Origin: Cupriavidus consociatus
GTDB taxonomy: Bacteria > Pseudomonadota > Gammaproteobacteria > Burkholderiales > Burkholderiaceae
DNA length: 64,000 nt
Direction: 5' to 3'
Assembly: GCF_017814975.1 (NCBI RefSeq)
Contig: NZ_JAGIQA010000003.1
Location: forward strand, 62,001-126,000
In this document: one piece after another, positions 1 through 8,686 of the stretch
How positions within the stretch are numbered: the stretch's first letter is position 1
How the letters are laid out: every line of letters starts with the position of its first letter
Program-made: the position numbers and the translations under genes
Notes under the pieces: model-generated
What the model was told of the DNA's origin: nothing
Databases searched by the model: none
The model's input: only the letters and a program-made list of their open reading frames with translations

Positions 1-345
1 GCGGGACGCCGCGAGTCCGTGCTGCATAAGTTAATGGCCGCCCCTTACCTGCTTCTTACACGGGACCGAAATCGGCACCGGGTAAACGCTGAGTCGAGAC
101 GCGGGACAGGAGGCTCTCGGCGATGTCGGCTGTTGGTTGGCAAGGGCGACGCATGCGCCGCAAGTCGGGCCGCGCCCAACACTCTTGCCGATTGATGAAC
201 GGCATTTGCGCGCGTGGCGGGACGCCGGCGGCATTTCCCTTCCACTGCATCCGGTGGCATGGCTCCTGCGTAAAAGCAAGCGGACGCTGCAGCGTTCTGC
301 CCGCCCGCTTTTCTGCTTCTCCTTACCGTTCAACGGAGTACCGCC
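1..345. other. No convincing gene; leader of secreted repeat protein
   Basis: I see no supportable coding region here. Short open frames exist on both strands but have no recognisable domain and no good ribosome binding site. The last bases carry the GGAG ribosome binding site of the gene that starts at 346, so part of this stretch is its promoter and 5' leader. The left edge may lie in the intergenic space of an unseen gene. Confidence 0.5.
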
Positions 346-732
346 ATGATTCGACAGTTCGCCCACACGTTCCTTGCCACCGCTGCGATCGCAGTGGCCT
401 GCACCGCCAGCATCGCCCATGCCGCAGCGCCTCGCGACAGCGGGCATGCCGGCGACAAGTACGGCTATTCCTTCCGGGTCGACATGCACGATGTGTTCAG
501 CGAAGGCGCACGCGCCGGCCGCTTCGACGTGTTTGCCGAAGGCGCCAGCACCGAGGCTCCGGCCGCCAATGCGCAGTACATTGCGGGCCTGGACCGCAGC
601 GGCGTATCGGCGGATCCGGCGCGCAAGTTCGATGTGTATACCGATGGCGCACTGGCGGGCCTGGACCGCAGCGGCGTATCGGCGGATCCAGCGCGCAAGT
701 TCGATGTGTATGCCGACGGGGCATTGGCCTAG
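346..732 (+). CDS. Small secreted protein with tandem repeats, function unknown
   Basis: A 128-residue protein with a typical Sec signal peptide: basic start, hydrophobic stretch of about residues 7-24, and an AHA-type cleavage site near residue 26. The mature part is built from variants of the motif (K/R)FDV(F/Y)xxGA, present about four times. The last two copies sit in a near-exact tandem duplication of 24 residues. The start is supported by GGAG ten bases upstream. I recognise no catalytic domain. It is probably periplasmic or extracellular. It stands alone, convergent with the histidine kinase gene whose stop is at 803. Small DVY/DVF-repeat exported proteins of unknown role are my only comparison. 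Confidence 0.75.
   Translation: MIRQFAHTFLATAAIAVACTASIAHAAAPRDSGHAGDKYGYSFRVDMHDVFSEGARAGRFDVFAEGASTEAPAANAQYIAGLDRSGVSADPARKFDVYTDGALAGLDRSGVSADPARKFDVYADGALA
583..726 (+). repeat. Two-copy 72-bp tandem repeat in coding sequence
   Basis: Copies at 583-654 and 655-726 are nearly identical (a few third-position changes) and each encodes a 24-residue unit starting AGLDRSGVSADPARKFDVY. The length is a multiple of three, so copy number can change without frameshift. Confidence 0.9.
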
Positions 733-802
733 GCAATGCCGCAGAACAGGGCGTCGAGTATCCGCCTCGAATGACAATCAGCGGCGTGGTTGCGGCCGTG
801 GC

Positions 803-2794
803 CTAGCCGTACTTCCCGCCCGGCAGCGCCATCTCGATCGCGCTCATCAGTTCCTGCAGGCGCAGCGGCTTCGCGCACACCGCATCGAAGCCGCTTTCCA
901 TCGCCAGGCGCCGGTCCTGCTGGCGCGTGAAGGCGGTCAGGGCGATGGCCGGCACGCGCGCGCGGGACCCGACCACCTCCTGCGCGCGCACTTCGCGGAC
1001 CAGTTCATTGCCGTCGCGGCCAGGCAGGCCGATGTCGCTGATGATCAGGTCCGGCGTGGCGTTCGCCATCTGCGCCAGTGCGTCGTCGCTGTCGCGGGCG
1101 CTGCGGACATGGGCGCCAAAGCCGGCCAGGACGGCGCTCAGGGCGGCGGCCGCATCGCTGTCGTCTTCCACCAGCACGATATCGAGTCCGTCCAGCCGCG
1201 TCGCGGTGCCGGGTGCGCCGTGGTCGGCGCCGCCGGCAGCATCCGCCTCCGCCGGCTCGGCGCTCGGGGTCAGCAGCGGGATGGCGATCTCGAAGGTCGC
1301 GCCATGGCTCAAACCCTGGCTGTAGGCCTGCACCGTGCCGCCATGCATTTCGGCAAGGCGCTTGACGATCGCCAGCCCGAGGCCCAGCCCGCCCTGCGCG
1401 CGGCGGTTGGCACCTTCGCTCTGGGTAAAGCGGTCGAACAGGAACGGCAGGAATTCCGGATCGATGCCACGGCCCGCGTCGACCACGGACACGCTCAGGG
1501 TCTCGGTATCGGACTTCGCGATCACGCGGACGGTGGCGCCTTCAGGCGAGAACTTGATCGCGTTGGAGATGAGGTTCCACAGGATCTGCTGGAAGCGCGC
1601 TGGATCGAGCCACGCAGCCTGCGCCAGGTCCGGGGCGATTTCCGCCTGAAGCGACAGCCGCTTCTCGCTGGCCATCAGTTGCATGCTGTCGAGTGCAGCG
1701 CGGATGACTGTGGCCGGGTTGGCCATCTCGCGCTCGAGCTTCATCTTGCCGACATTGAGCAGCGACACGTCGACCAGGTCGGCCACCAGCCGCTGCTGGA
1801 TGGCGACATTGCGTTCGACCGCGGCCAGCCCGCGGCGCCCTTCGTCGGTGCTGACGTGGCGGCCCAGCACATGGGTCCAGACCGAGATCACATTGAGCGG
1901 GTTGCGCAGCTCGTGCGACAGGATGGCGATGAACTCGTCCTTCATGCGGTTCACGCGTTCAACGCCGGCACGCGCCGCCTGCTCGCGTTCGATCAGCTGT
2001 TCCTGCTGGCGCTCGAGGTGGAGCCGCTCGGTAGCGTCCGTGACGACCGCGACCCGGTCGCCCGATGGCGTGCTAGGAGAAATTCTCCAGTCGAGGTGGA
2101 CCGGCTCTCCCGCCGCGTCGAGCAGCGGGAACGATCCGTGCCATCCCTCGTCCGCTGGCACGGTGGCTTCGGCGGCGCGCTCGGCAAAATCGCCGGGCAC
2201 CAGCGCGGTGACGGACTGCCCGAGCAGATCCGAGGCCGGCCGGTGCAGCAGTGTCAGCATCGCGGGATTGACGTCGATCAGCTGGCCGCGGGCGTCCAGC
2301 ACGCAGATGCCGCTGGTGGCTTGCTGGTAGATCGCGCGCAGGCGTGCCTCGCTCTCGCGCAACGAGCGCTCGGCCGCGGCGGCACGCGCCAGCGCCGAGA
2401 CCGTGGCAATCAGCACTTCCGGTTCGGCGGGATGGATCAGGTAGGCGGTGGCGCCGGCATTCAGCCCGCGCGCCTTGTCATAATCCTGCACGTAGGTGGC
2501 CGACAGGTGGACCACCGGCAGCGTCGCGGTATCCGGGTCGGCACGCAGCCGTTCGCACACCTGGATCCCGTCGATATCAGGCAGGTTGACGTCGAGCACC
2601 ATCACGGAAATGCCCGGCGTACTTGACAGGCGCAAGGCGTCCAGCCCGCAATCGGCCTCGGTCGTGCGGAACCCGGCGCTCTTGAGCACGCGCACGGTTG
2701 AATAGCGGGTGACCGGATTATCGTCGACGACCAGTACGAGCGGAGATGACGCGGACGGTGCTGCCTGCTGCGTGGGTTGCGGGTCCATGATCAT
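803..2794 (-). CDS. Hybrid sensor histidine kinase with two receiver domains
   Basis: A 663-residue cytoplasmic protein with no membrane segment. Order: receiver domain (about 18-135, phospho-acceptor Asp68 in VLDVNLPD), PAS domain (about 145-260), HisKA with His294 in LSHELRNP, HATPase_c (about 395-508, N box NLISNAIKF, G box GLGLGLAIVKRL), and a second receiver (about 537-655, Asp587 in ISDIGLPG). It is the last gene of the stressosome operon and overlaps the preceding kinase by four bases (ATGA), so the two are translationally coupled. I infer that it receives or relays phosphoryl groups downstream of the RsbRST switch. The DNA-binding output is not encoded nearby. Confidence 0.88.
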   Translation of the reverse strand: MIMDPQPTQQAAPSASSPLVLVVDDNPVTRYSTVRVLKSAGFRTTEADCGLDALRLSSTPGISVMVLDVNLPDIDGIQVCERLRADPDTATLPVVHLSATYVQDYDKARGLNAGATAYLIHPAEPEVLIATVSALARAAAAERSLRESEARLRAIYQQATSGICVLDARGQLIDVNPAMLTLLHRPASDLLGQSVTALVPGDFAERAAEATVPADEGWHGSFPLLDAAGEPVHLDWRISPSTPSGDRVAVVTDATERLHLERQQEQLIEREQAARAGVERVNRMKDEFIAILSHELRNPLNVISVWTHVLGRHVSTDEGRRGLAAVERNVAIQQRLVADLVDVSLLNVGKMKLEREMANPATVIRAALDSMQLMASEKRLSLQAEIAPDLAQAAWLDPARFQQILWNLISNAIKFSPEGATVRVIAKSDTETLSVSVVDAGRGIDPEFLPFLFDRFTQSEGANRRAQGGLGLGLAIVKRLAEMHGGTVQAYSQGLSHGATFEIAIPLLTPSAEPAEADAAGGADHGAPGTATRLDGLDIVLVEDDSDAAAALSAVLAGFGAHVRSARDSDDALAQMANATPDLIISDIGLPGRDGNELVREVRAQEVVGSRARVPAIALTAFTRQQDRRLAMESGFDAVCAKPLRLQELMSAIEMALPGGKYG

Positions 2795-3708
2795 GCCTTT
2801 GCCGCGCCCGCCGGCGCCGGCGCTGCGGGATAGGTGAGCGGCAGCGTGACGTAAAAGCGCGAGCCCACATCGACTTCGCTTTCGAAACCGACCCGCCCGC
2901 CCAGCACCTCCGCCAGCCGCTTGCTGAGCGCAAGGCCAAGCCCTGAGCCGCGCAGGCGTCGCTGCAGCGGCGAATCGATCTGCACGAAATCCTGGAACAC
3001 CGCGGCATGCATCGCCGCGGGGATGCCAATGCCAGTGTCCTTGACCGAGAACATGACCTCGCCCTCGCCCACCAGCTTCGCGGCAACGCGGACTTCGCCG
3101 CGCGGCGTGAACTTGAGCGCATTGGAGATGAAGTTGCGCAGGATCTGCGACAGCTTGCGGTCGTCGCTGTACAGGTTCGGCACCTCGTGCGGTTCTTCAA
3201 AGATCAGCGACACCTCGGGATTAGTCAGCACCGGCTTGAACATGCCGCGCAGCGTATCGAACAGCGCGACCATGTCGAACCATGCCGGCGACACGTCGAC
3301 CCTGCCCGCTTCGAGCTTGGCCAGGTCGAGCAGGTCGTTGACCATGTCGGCAAACTCCGTTGCGGTCTCGCGCACGAACATCACCTGCCGTTCCTGCTCG
3401 GTGGTGAGGGGACCGTCCACGCGATCGATCAGCAGGCGGGTGATGCTCTGGATCGCCACGATCGGCGTGCGGAATTCATGGCTCATGTACGCCAGGAAAC
3501 GGCTTTTCAGCTCGGTGGCCTGGCGCAGCTGTTCCGCCTGGATGTCCAGTTCCGCGTACAGCGCCACTACGCCGCGGTTGGTCTCCTCCAGTTCCGCGCG
3601 CAGGCTGTCGCATTCGCGGATCTTGTCGTCCAGTGCCTCGCGCAGTTCGTCCGGTCTCAGCGGGGTGTCCCTCGGCAGGCGGGAGTCGTCGTGGCTGACC
3701 ATGTTCAT
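2791..3708 (-). CDS. Sensor histidine kinase of stressosome operon
   Basis: A 305-residue soluble histidine kinase. A coiled-coil-like N-terminus (about 20-70) precedes HisKA with His77 in YMSHEFRTP, then HATPase_c with N box (NFISNALKF), DTGIGIP and GSGLGLALSKRL motifs. No sensory domain or transmembrane helix is visible, so its input is probably a protein partner. Its start overlaps the end of the SpoIIE-type phosphatase gene and its end overlaps the hybrid kinase gene, each by four bases. In stressosome operons of Gram-negative bacteria, two-component proteins commonly replace the sigma-B output; this gene fits that pattern by position and domains. Confidence 0.87.
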   Translation of the reverse strand: MNMVSHDDSRLPRDTPLRPDELREALDDKIRECDSLRAELEETNRGVVALYAELDIQAEQLRQATELKSRFLAYMSHEFRTPIVAIQSITRLLIDRVDGPLTTEQERQVMFVRETATEFADMVNDLLDLAKLEAGRVDVSPAWFDMVALFDTLRGMFKPVLTNPEVSLIFEEPHEVPNLYSDDRKLSQILRNFISNALKFTPRGEVRVAAKLVGEGEVMFSVKDTGIGIPAAMHAAVFQDFVQIDSPLQRRLRGSGLGLALSKRLAEVLGGRVGFESEVDVGSRFYVTLPLTYPAAPAPAGAAKA

Positions 3709-4757
3709 CCCTGGGCGCGGCGGATCACGAGCACGGTGGCGTCATCCCGGCCCCGACCGAACTTCCACACGATAAACGCCGCGATCAGCGTGGGATCGTG
3801 CCGCAACAGGCTGGCATCGTCGAGTTGCCAGCGCGACTGCACGCCATCCGAGAACAGGATCACCAGCGCATGGGCCGGCCATTCCATCACCTGCTCATGG
3901 ATGGCATGCACCTGGATCCCGGCGGTGCCGTGCTGCGGCAGCAGCGTGCGGTCCGCGGTGCCCGAAATAACGCGGCCCATCACATTGCCGGCCCCGGCGA
4001 AATGGATCTGGTTGCCGCGCAGGTCCAGCCGCGCCGCGCTGACGGCCGCGCCGCGGGTGCTGCGCAGTGCCGCGTGGGCGCGTTCGAGGACCTGGGCCGG
4101 GCTGCCGCAGGGCTTCTCGGCAAACGCCGCCAGCGCGGCACTGGCTGCGTCGGCGGCCAGCGGGCCATGCCCGAGGCCGTCGGCCAGCACCACGTCGGCG
4201 CCGTTCTCGTGCTGCGCCACGCCCCAGCCATCGCCGCTGACCTGCTCGCCGGGTGCGGCCAGGCATACCGCCCCGACCAGGCAGCCGCGCAACGGCGCCT
4301 CCCGTACCGGGCGCCCACCCGGCTCCCGGTCCCGATAGAACCGCGCCAGGATGACGCTGCCCTGGCCAAGGCGGCTGACGATATCGAAGTCGTCGGCCAT
4401 GCGCTGCACGGCGCCCAGCCCCTCCCCGGCGCTGCCCGCGCTGGAATAGCCGTCGCGCATGCAGGCCTGCAGATCGCGCATGCCGGGCCCGTTGTCCAGC
4501 GAGATCAGCTCGATCAACATGCCGTCGCCGACGGCGCGGGCGCCAATGTACATCCGGCCACCGACCGCATGGCGTACCAGGTTGCTGCAAAGCTCGTTCG
4601 CGACCACGGCGATGCGGCCTGCCAGCACGCTGTCGAAATCCAGCCGCGCGCACAGGTCGGCCGCGAGCCGGCGGGCTTCGCCGACCCGGCTGGCGTCGTC
4701 CATGGGAAGCACGACGACGGGACCCTGTCCGCTACTTCCACCGAGTGACACTGACAC
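3705..4757 (-). CDS. HATPase plus SpoIIE-type serine phosphatase (RsbX-like)
   Basis: About 350 residues. The N-terminal half is an anti-sigma-factor type HATPase domain (NELCSNLVRHA as N box, DNGPGM as G1). The C-terminal half is a PP2C/SpoIIE phosphatase with ADGLGHGPLAADA and LFSDGVQSRW metal-site motifs. Such proteins reset stressosomes by dephosphorylating RsbR and RsbS, the RsbX role. The start is uncertain: GTG at 4757 follows GGGGAGGG and overlaps the end of rsbT by 26 bases. A second GTG lies at 4751 and an ATG at 4703, the latter with a poor ribosome site. The open frame extends to 4856, but that would overlap rsbT by 125 bases, so I did not use it. Confidence 0.82.
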   Translation of the reverse strand: MSVSLGGSSGQGPVVVLPMDDASRVGEARRLAADLCARLDFDSVLAGRIAVVANELCSNLVRHAVGGRMYIGARAVGDGMLIELISLDNGPGMRDLQACMRDGYSSAGSAGEGLGAVQRMADDFDIVSRLGQGSVILARFYRDREPGGRPVREAPLRGCLVGAVCLAAPGEQVSGDGWGVAQHENGADVVLADGLGHGPLAADAASAALAAFAEKPCGSPAQVLERAHAALRSTRGAAVSAARLDLRGNQIHFAGAGNVMGRVISGTADRTLLPQHGTAGIQVHAIHEQVMEWPAHALVILFSDGVQSRWQLDDASLLRHDPTLIAAFIVWKFGRGRDDATVLVIRRAQG

Positions 4758-5145
4758 AGGTTCCCTCCCCGACTTGGGTGCGGATGGAGAAATCGTTGAC
4801 CAGCCGGCGGCTCCCGGACAGGCCCATGCCGAGGCCATTGCCGGTGGTCCAGCCATCGGTCAGCGCCAGGGAAACGTCGGGGATGCCAGGGCCCTTGTCC
4901 TCGAAATGCAGCCGCAAGCCCCGGCGTACGCCTTCGTCGATGAATTCCCAGCGCATTTCTCCGCCATGCCCGTGCACCACCGCATTGCGGGCCAGTTCGC
5001 TGGCCGCCGTAATCATCTTAGTCTGCTCGACCAGTGAAAACTGCAGCTGGGCGGTCAGCGCACGCACGACCGAGCGGGCCTGCACGACATCGCGTTCGTC
5101 GCGCAGCGGGATCGTTCCGGTGGTGCCAAGCGCGGATTGCGTCAC
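4732..5145 (-). CDS. rsbT: RsbT-type serine kinase / anti-sigma regulatory factor
   Basis: A 137-residue single-domain GHKL ATPase. It carries the N box with Glu50 and Asn54 (ASELARNAVVHGHGG), G1 box DKGPGIP (83-89) and G2 region GNGLGMGLSGSRRLV. In Bacillus, RsbT phosphorylates the STAS domains of RsbS and RsbR, leaves the stressosome and activates a downstream partner. Here it directly follows RsbS with a four-base overlap, the canonical R-S-T order. The partner is not obvious: no RsbU gene follows, and the next genes are an HATPase-SpoIIE phosphatase and histidine kinases. Confidence 0.9.
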   Translation of the reverse strand: MTQSALGTTGTIPLRDERDVVQARSVVRALTAQLQFSLVEQTKMITAASELARNAVVHGHGGEMRWEFIDEGVRRGLRLHFEDKGPGIPDVSLALTDGWTTGNGLGMGLSGSRRLVNDFSIRTQVGEGTCVSVTRWK

Positions 5146-5510
5146 CTGGCCTCACTCCGCTGCGCCTTGTCCAGCAGCGCCATGCCGCGCTCGATGTTGA
5201 GCGCGGTCCTGACGCCGGTCAGGGGCAGCCCGAGTTCCACCAGCGTGATCGCCACGGCCGGGCGGATGCCGACCACCACCGTGGCCGCGCCCAGGATGCG
5301 CGCGATATCGGAAATCCCGACGAGCATGCGGCCGATAAACGAATCGACCATTTCCAGCGCCGAGACGTCGATCAGCACCCCGCGCGCGGTGTTCTGCTCG
5401 ATGCTTGCCGCCAGGTCTTCCTGCAGCCGCAGCGCGGTCTGGTCTTCCATGTCGATCTGGATCGTGACCAGCAGGTAGGACCCCATCCGCAGGATCGGAA
5501 TTCGCTCCAT
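5142..5510 (-). CDS. rsbS: RsbS STAS-domain stressosome scaffold protein
   Basis: A 122-residue protein consisting only of a STAS domain. The segment DVSALEMVDSFIGRML contains Ser57, which matches the serine of RsbS that RsbT phosphorylates. RsbS and RsbR co-assemble into the icosahedral stressosome that sequesters RsbT. The gene lies 15 bases after rsbR and overlaps rsbT by four bases, so stoichiometric coupled expression is likely. Confidence 0.92.
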   Translation of the reverse strand: MERIPILRMGSYLLVTIQIDMEDQTALRLQEDLAASIEQNTARGVLIDVSALEMVDSFIGRMLVGISDIARILGAATVVVGIRPAVAITLVELGLPLTGVRTALNIERGMALLDKAQRSEAR

Positions 5511-5525
5511 GGGTCTGCCTCCGGG

Positions 5526-6377
5526 TCAGGCCGGCTGGCGGGTCACGGCGTGCCCCGTCAGCCGCATGGCGGTGGCCAGCGCGTCGGCCAGCGTTGCCTT
5601 GGTCACGATGCCCTGCAGGTCGATGCCCAGATGCACGATGGTCTGCGCGATCTGCGGCCGGATCCCGCTGATGATGCTCTCCGCGCCCATCAGGCGGATC
5701 GCAGTCACCGTCTTCATCAGGTGCTGGGCCACCAGCGTGTCGACCGTCGGCACGCCGGTAATGTCGATGATGGCCAGTGCGGAGCCGGTTTCAACGATAC
5801 GCTGCAACAGGGTTTCCAGCACCAGTTGCGCACGGCTGCTGTCCAGCGTGCCGATCAGCGGTACCGCCAGCACCCCTTCCCACAGCTTGATCACCGGTGT
5901 CGACAGCTCGAGCAGTTCCTGCTGCTGGCGCCGGATGATGTCTTCGCGGCTGCGCTGGTAGGTAGACATGGTCCACTGCGCCATGCGGTCGACGATGGCG
6001 GACGCGGCCCAGATCACCTCGATCTGCGCTTCCAGGTTGCTGCGGTCGCGCTGCAGCGCCTCGAAAATGGGCCGTTTGAGCGACAGCACGAAGCCGCTGG
6101 TCACGTCCGCGGTCTCGCCTTGCGCGGCGCGCGAGGCCGACAAGTGGGCGAGTACCCCGCGCAGTTCGGCGAACGGCGCCTGCTCGAAGCCCCCCGCATC
6201 GCCGTTGGCGCGCAAGGCGGCCTGCAGGCCTTGCAGGATGGAGCGCTGCTCGCTGGCAAGGTTGCCCGTGAAGCCCCGGCCGCCGGACAACGACTGGTAT
6301 TCGGTGGCCCAGCTCTCGGCAATTTTTTCGGCTTCGGCGTGCAACAGGCCGGCAAGGCGCTGGTTTTCTGAACGCAT
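5526..6377 (-). CDS. rsbR: RsbR-type stressosome sensor (STAS C-terminus)
   Basis: A 283-residue protein and the first gene of the stressosome operon. The N-terminal part (about 1-145) is helical and resembles the RsbRD-type N-terminal domain rather than the globin fold of RsbRA. It would form the protruding sensory turret, whose signal cannot be read from sequence. The C-terminal STAS domain (about 160-275) has DITGVPTVDTLVAQHL with Thr214 and LGIDLQGIVTKAT with candidate threonines 259 and 262, matching the two RsbT target positions of Bacillus RsbR. A single RsbR is encoded here, whereas Bacillus has several paralogues. The upstream 110 bases must hold the operon promoter; I saw no strong consensus. 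Confidence 0.88.
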   Translation of the reverse strand: MRSENQRLAGLLHAEAEKIAESWATEYQSLSGGRGFTGNLASEQRSILQGLQAALRANGDAGGFEQAPFAELRGVLAHLSASRAAQGETADVTSGFVLSLKRPIFEALQRDRSNLEAQIEVIWAASAIVDRMAQWTMSTYQRSREDIIRRQQQELLELSTPVIKLWEGVLAVPLIGTLDSSRAQLVLETLLQRIVETGSALAIIDITGVPTVDTLVAQHLMKTVTAIRLMGAESIISGIRPQIAQTIVHLGIDLQGIVTKATLADALATAMRLTGHAVTRQPA

Positions 6378-6490
6378 AGGGATGGCAAAGTTGTAAGCGA
6401 TGCACAGGAGACAAAGTACGCCGTGTCAGTGCATTCTAGGAGAGATTGATAGCTCACTCCACGTTACTTCGCGCCCCACAAAACAAAGTC

Positions 6491-6528
6491 GGGCGCAGCC
6501 ATGTGCACTGCCGTGCACGGCTGCGCCC
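6491..6528 (-). terminator. Rho-independent terminator after fadB-like gene
   Basis: Ten-base arms GGGCGCAGCC (6491-6500) and GGCTGCGCCC (6519-6528) with an inner GTGCAC repeat. On the minus strand the stem is followed by GACTTTGTTTTG. It lies 27 bases past the fadB-like stop and separates that gene from the stressosome operon. Confidence 0.75.
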
Positions 6529-6554
6529 GGCCGGGCCCGTTGTATCCGGGATCG

Positions 6555-8636
6555 CTATTGCATATCGGCAAACCGCTTGCCCCGCGCCGCCAGGTCTGCC
6601 AGCAATGGCGCTGGATGGAATTCCTCGCCGAGCATTTCCTCGTACTGCCGCAGCGTCCGTACTACCTTGTCGAGCCCGATGGTGTCGGCATAGAACATCG
6701 GACCGCCCCGGTACACCGGCCAGCCATAACCGTTGTTCCAAATCACATCAATATCGGACGCCCGCAGCGCCTTGCCCTCCTGCAGGATCTTCGCGCCCTC
6801 GTTGATCATCGGCAGAACGCAGCGCTCCAGGATTTCCTGGTCGGATACCGCGCGGCGGGTGCGGCCCTGGCGCGCGGCAAAGTCGCGAATCACCTGCTCC
6901 ACCACCGGCGACGGCCTAGCATTGCGCTGCGCGTCGTAGTCGTAGTAGCCCGCGCCGGTCTTCTGGCCGCGCCGGTCCATCTCGCAAAGGATCTCGCGCA
7001 GCGTCGAGCCGGTCGAGCGCTCGCGCACCCAGCCCAGGTCCAGTCCCGCCAGGTCGCTCATCGCGAACGGGCCCATCGGGAAGCCGAAGTCATGCAGCAC
7101 GCGGTCGATGTCCCAGGGCAGCGCCCCCTCCAGCGCCAGTTTCTGCGCTTCTCGCTGCCGCTGCGCCAGCATCCGGTTGCCGACGAAGCCGGGACAGACG
7201 CCGACCAGCGCCGCGACCTTGCCGATCTTGCGGGCCAGCTCCATCGAGGTCCGCACCACGGGCTTTGCGGTTTTCTCGCCGCGCACCACTTCCAGCAGCT
7301 TCATCACATTGGCCGGCGAGAAGAAATGGAGCCCGATCACGGCCTCGGGACGCGACGTGGCCGCGGCGATCTCGTCGACATCCAGCGCCGAGGTATTGGT
7401 GGCGAGGATGGCACCCGCCCTGACGATCCGGTCGAGCCGGCCGAACAGTTCCTTCTTGACTTCCATGTTCTCGTACACGGCTTCGATCACCAGGTCGGCT
7501 TCGGCCAGTTGCTGCAGGTCCAGCGTGGGGGTCAGCAGCGCCATGCGCGCCTCGACATCGGCGGCGCTCAGGCGCCCCTTCTTCATGGTGTTGTCGTAGT
7601 TCGCGCGGATGGTGCGCAGCCCGCGGTCAAGCGCCTGCTGCGTGGTCTCGACGATGGTGACCGGCATGCCGGCGTTGAGGAAGTTCATCGCGATGCCGCC
7701 ACCCATGGTGCCTGCGCCCACGATGCCGACTTTGGCCACGGGGATCGGCTGCACATCGGCGCCGATGTCGGGCACGTTCCAGACCTGTCGCGAGGCAAAG
7801 AAGACGTAACGCTGCGCAGCGGACTGCGTGCCCGCCATCAACGCCTGGAACAGCTCGCGCTCGCGCCGCAGGCCCTCGTCAAAGGGCAGCTCGACCGCCG
7901 CCTCGATGCAGCGGATATTGGCTTCCGGTGCGTCGAAGCCCCGGAAACGGCGCGCGTTGGCCTTGCGGAAGGCGGCGAACAGGTCGCCATGGCCGCCTGC
8001 GGGCGCAATCCTGTCGTCAAGGTCGCGCACCTTGCGCAGCGGCCGCTGCTCTGCAACGATCCGGCGCGCGAAGGCGATGGCCTCGGCACGCAGCGTGGCA
8101 TCGTCGGCAAGCGCGTCGAGCAGGCCCATCCCGGCCGCCTCGGGCGCGGGCACGTGGGTGCCGCAGGCGACCATTTCCAGCGCCCTTTCCGCGCCGACCA
8201 GCCGGGGCAGCCGCTGCGTGCCGCCGGCGCCCGGCAACAAGCCGAGATGGACTTCGGGCAGGCCGCATTTCGCACTGCGCGCGGCAATGCGGTAATGGCA
8301 CACCAGCGCCACCTCCAGCCCGCCGCCAAGCGCGGTGCCGTGGATGGCGGCGACCACGGGCTTGGGGCTGTTCTCGATGGCCGCCTGCACCTCGGGCAGC
8401 CCGGGCGGCACCAGCGGCTTGCCGAACTCGGTGATGTCGGCGCCGGCAATGAAGGTCTTGCCGGCACAGGCCAGCACGATGCCCTGCACGGCCGGATCGG
8501 CGATGCAGCGCTCGATTCCCTGCAGGATGCCGGCGCGCACGCCGGCGGAAAGCGCATTGACAGGGGGCGAATCGACGGTCAGCACGGCGATATTGCCGTC
8601 CACGGCCAGGCTGGTGACTGCGTTGATGGCGGTCAT
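6555..8636 (-). CDS. Bifunctional enoyl-CoA hydratase / 3-hydroxyacyl-CoA dehydrogenase
   Basis: A 693-residue FadB/FadJ-type multifunctional beta-oxidation protein. The N-terminal crotonase domain (about 1-190) has both catalytic glutamates: Glu108 in GTALGGGLEVA and Glu128 in LPEVHLGLLPGAGG. A Rossmann NAD-binding domain follows, with GIVGAGTMGGG at about 304-314. The HADH active-site region IGLHFFSPAN and the C-terminal HADH domains come last. It hydrates trans-2-enoyl-CoA and oxidises the (S)-3-hydroxyacyl-CoA. ATG with AAGGAG upstream supports the start. It is monocistronic: a terminator follows, and the MFS gene upstream ends 50 bases before the start. No thiolase partner is adjacent. 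Confidence 0.93.
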   Translation of the reverse strand: MTAINAVTSLAVDGNIAVLTVDSPPVNALSAGVRAGILQGIERCIADPAVQGIVLACAGKTFIAGADITEFGKPLVPPGLPEVQAAIENSPKPVVAAIHGTALGGGLEVALVCHYRIAARSAKCGLPEVHLGLLPGAGGTQRLPRLVGAERALEMVACGTHVPAPEAAGMGLLDALADDATLRAEAIAFARRIVAEQRPLRKVRDLDDRIAPAGGHGDLFAAFRKANARRFRGFDAPEANIRCIEAAVELPFDEGLRRERELFQALMAGTQSAAQRYVFFASRQVWNVPDIGADVQPIPVAKVGIVGAGTMGGGIAMNFLNAGMPVTIVETTQQALDRGLRTIRANYDNTMKKGRLSAADVEARMALLTPTLDLQQLAEADLVIEAVYENMEVKKELFGRLDRIVRAGAILATNTSALDVDEIAAATSRPEAVIGLHFFSPANVMKLLEVVRGEKTAKPVVRTSMELARKIGKVAALVGVCPGFVGNRMLAQRQREAQKLALEGALPWDIDRVLHDFGFPMGPFAMSDLAGLDLGWVRERSTGSTLREILCEMDRRGQKTGAGYYDYDAQRNARPSPVVEQVIRDFAARQGRTRRAVSDQEILERCVLPMINEGAKILQEGKALRASDIDVIWNNGYGWPVYRGGPMFYADTIGLDKVVRTLRQYEEMLGEEFHPAPLLADLAARGKRFADMQ

Positions 8637-8686
8637 GCAAGCTCCTTGTACTTTCGGGAAAGGAATACCAACCGGCCATTCATGCC

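Noticed and set aside
583-726. Tandem repeat as a CRISPR array
   Set aside because: There are only two contiguous units without spacers, and they lie in frame inside a coding sequence.
374-2626. Long open frame of 750 codons on the plus strand opposite the hybrid kinase
   Set aside because: It is antisense to a gene with clear receiver, HisKA and HATPase motifs. Long antisense frames are expected at this GC content, and its composition is not protein-like.
3705-4856. Full-length upstream start for the SpoIIE-type phosphatase
   Set aside because: It would overlap rsbT by 125 bases with an N-terminus unlike any domain; the GTG at 4757 has a strong ribosome site.
6503-6518. GTGCAC repeats as a third IclR operator
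   Set aside because: They form the inner part of a terminator hairpin, have a four-base rather than one-base centre and follow a gene instead of preceding one.
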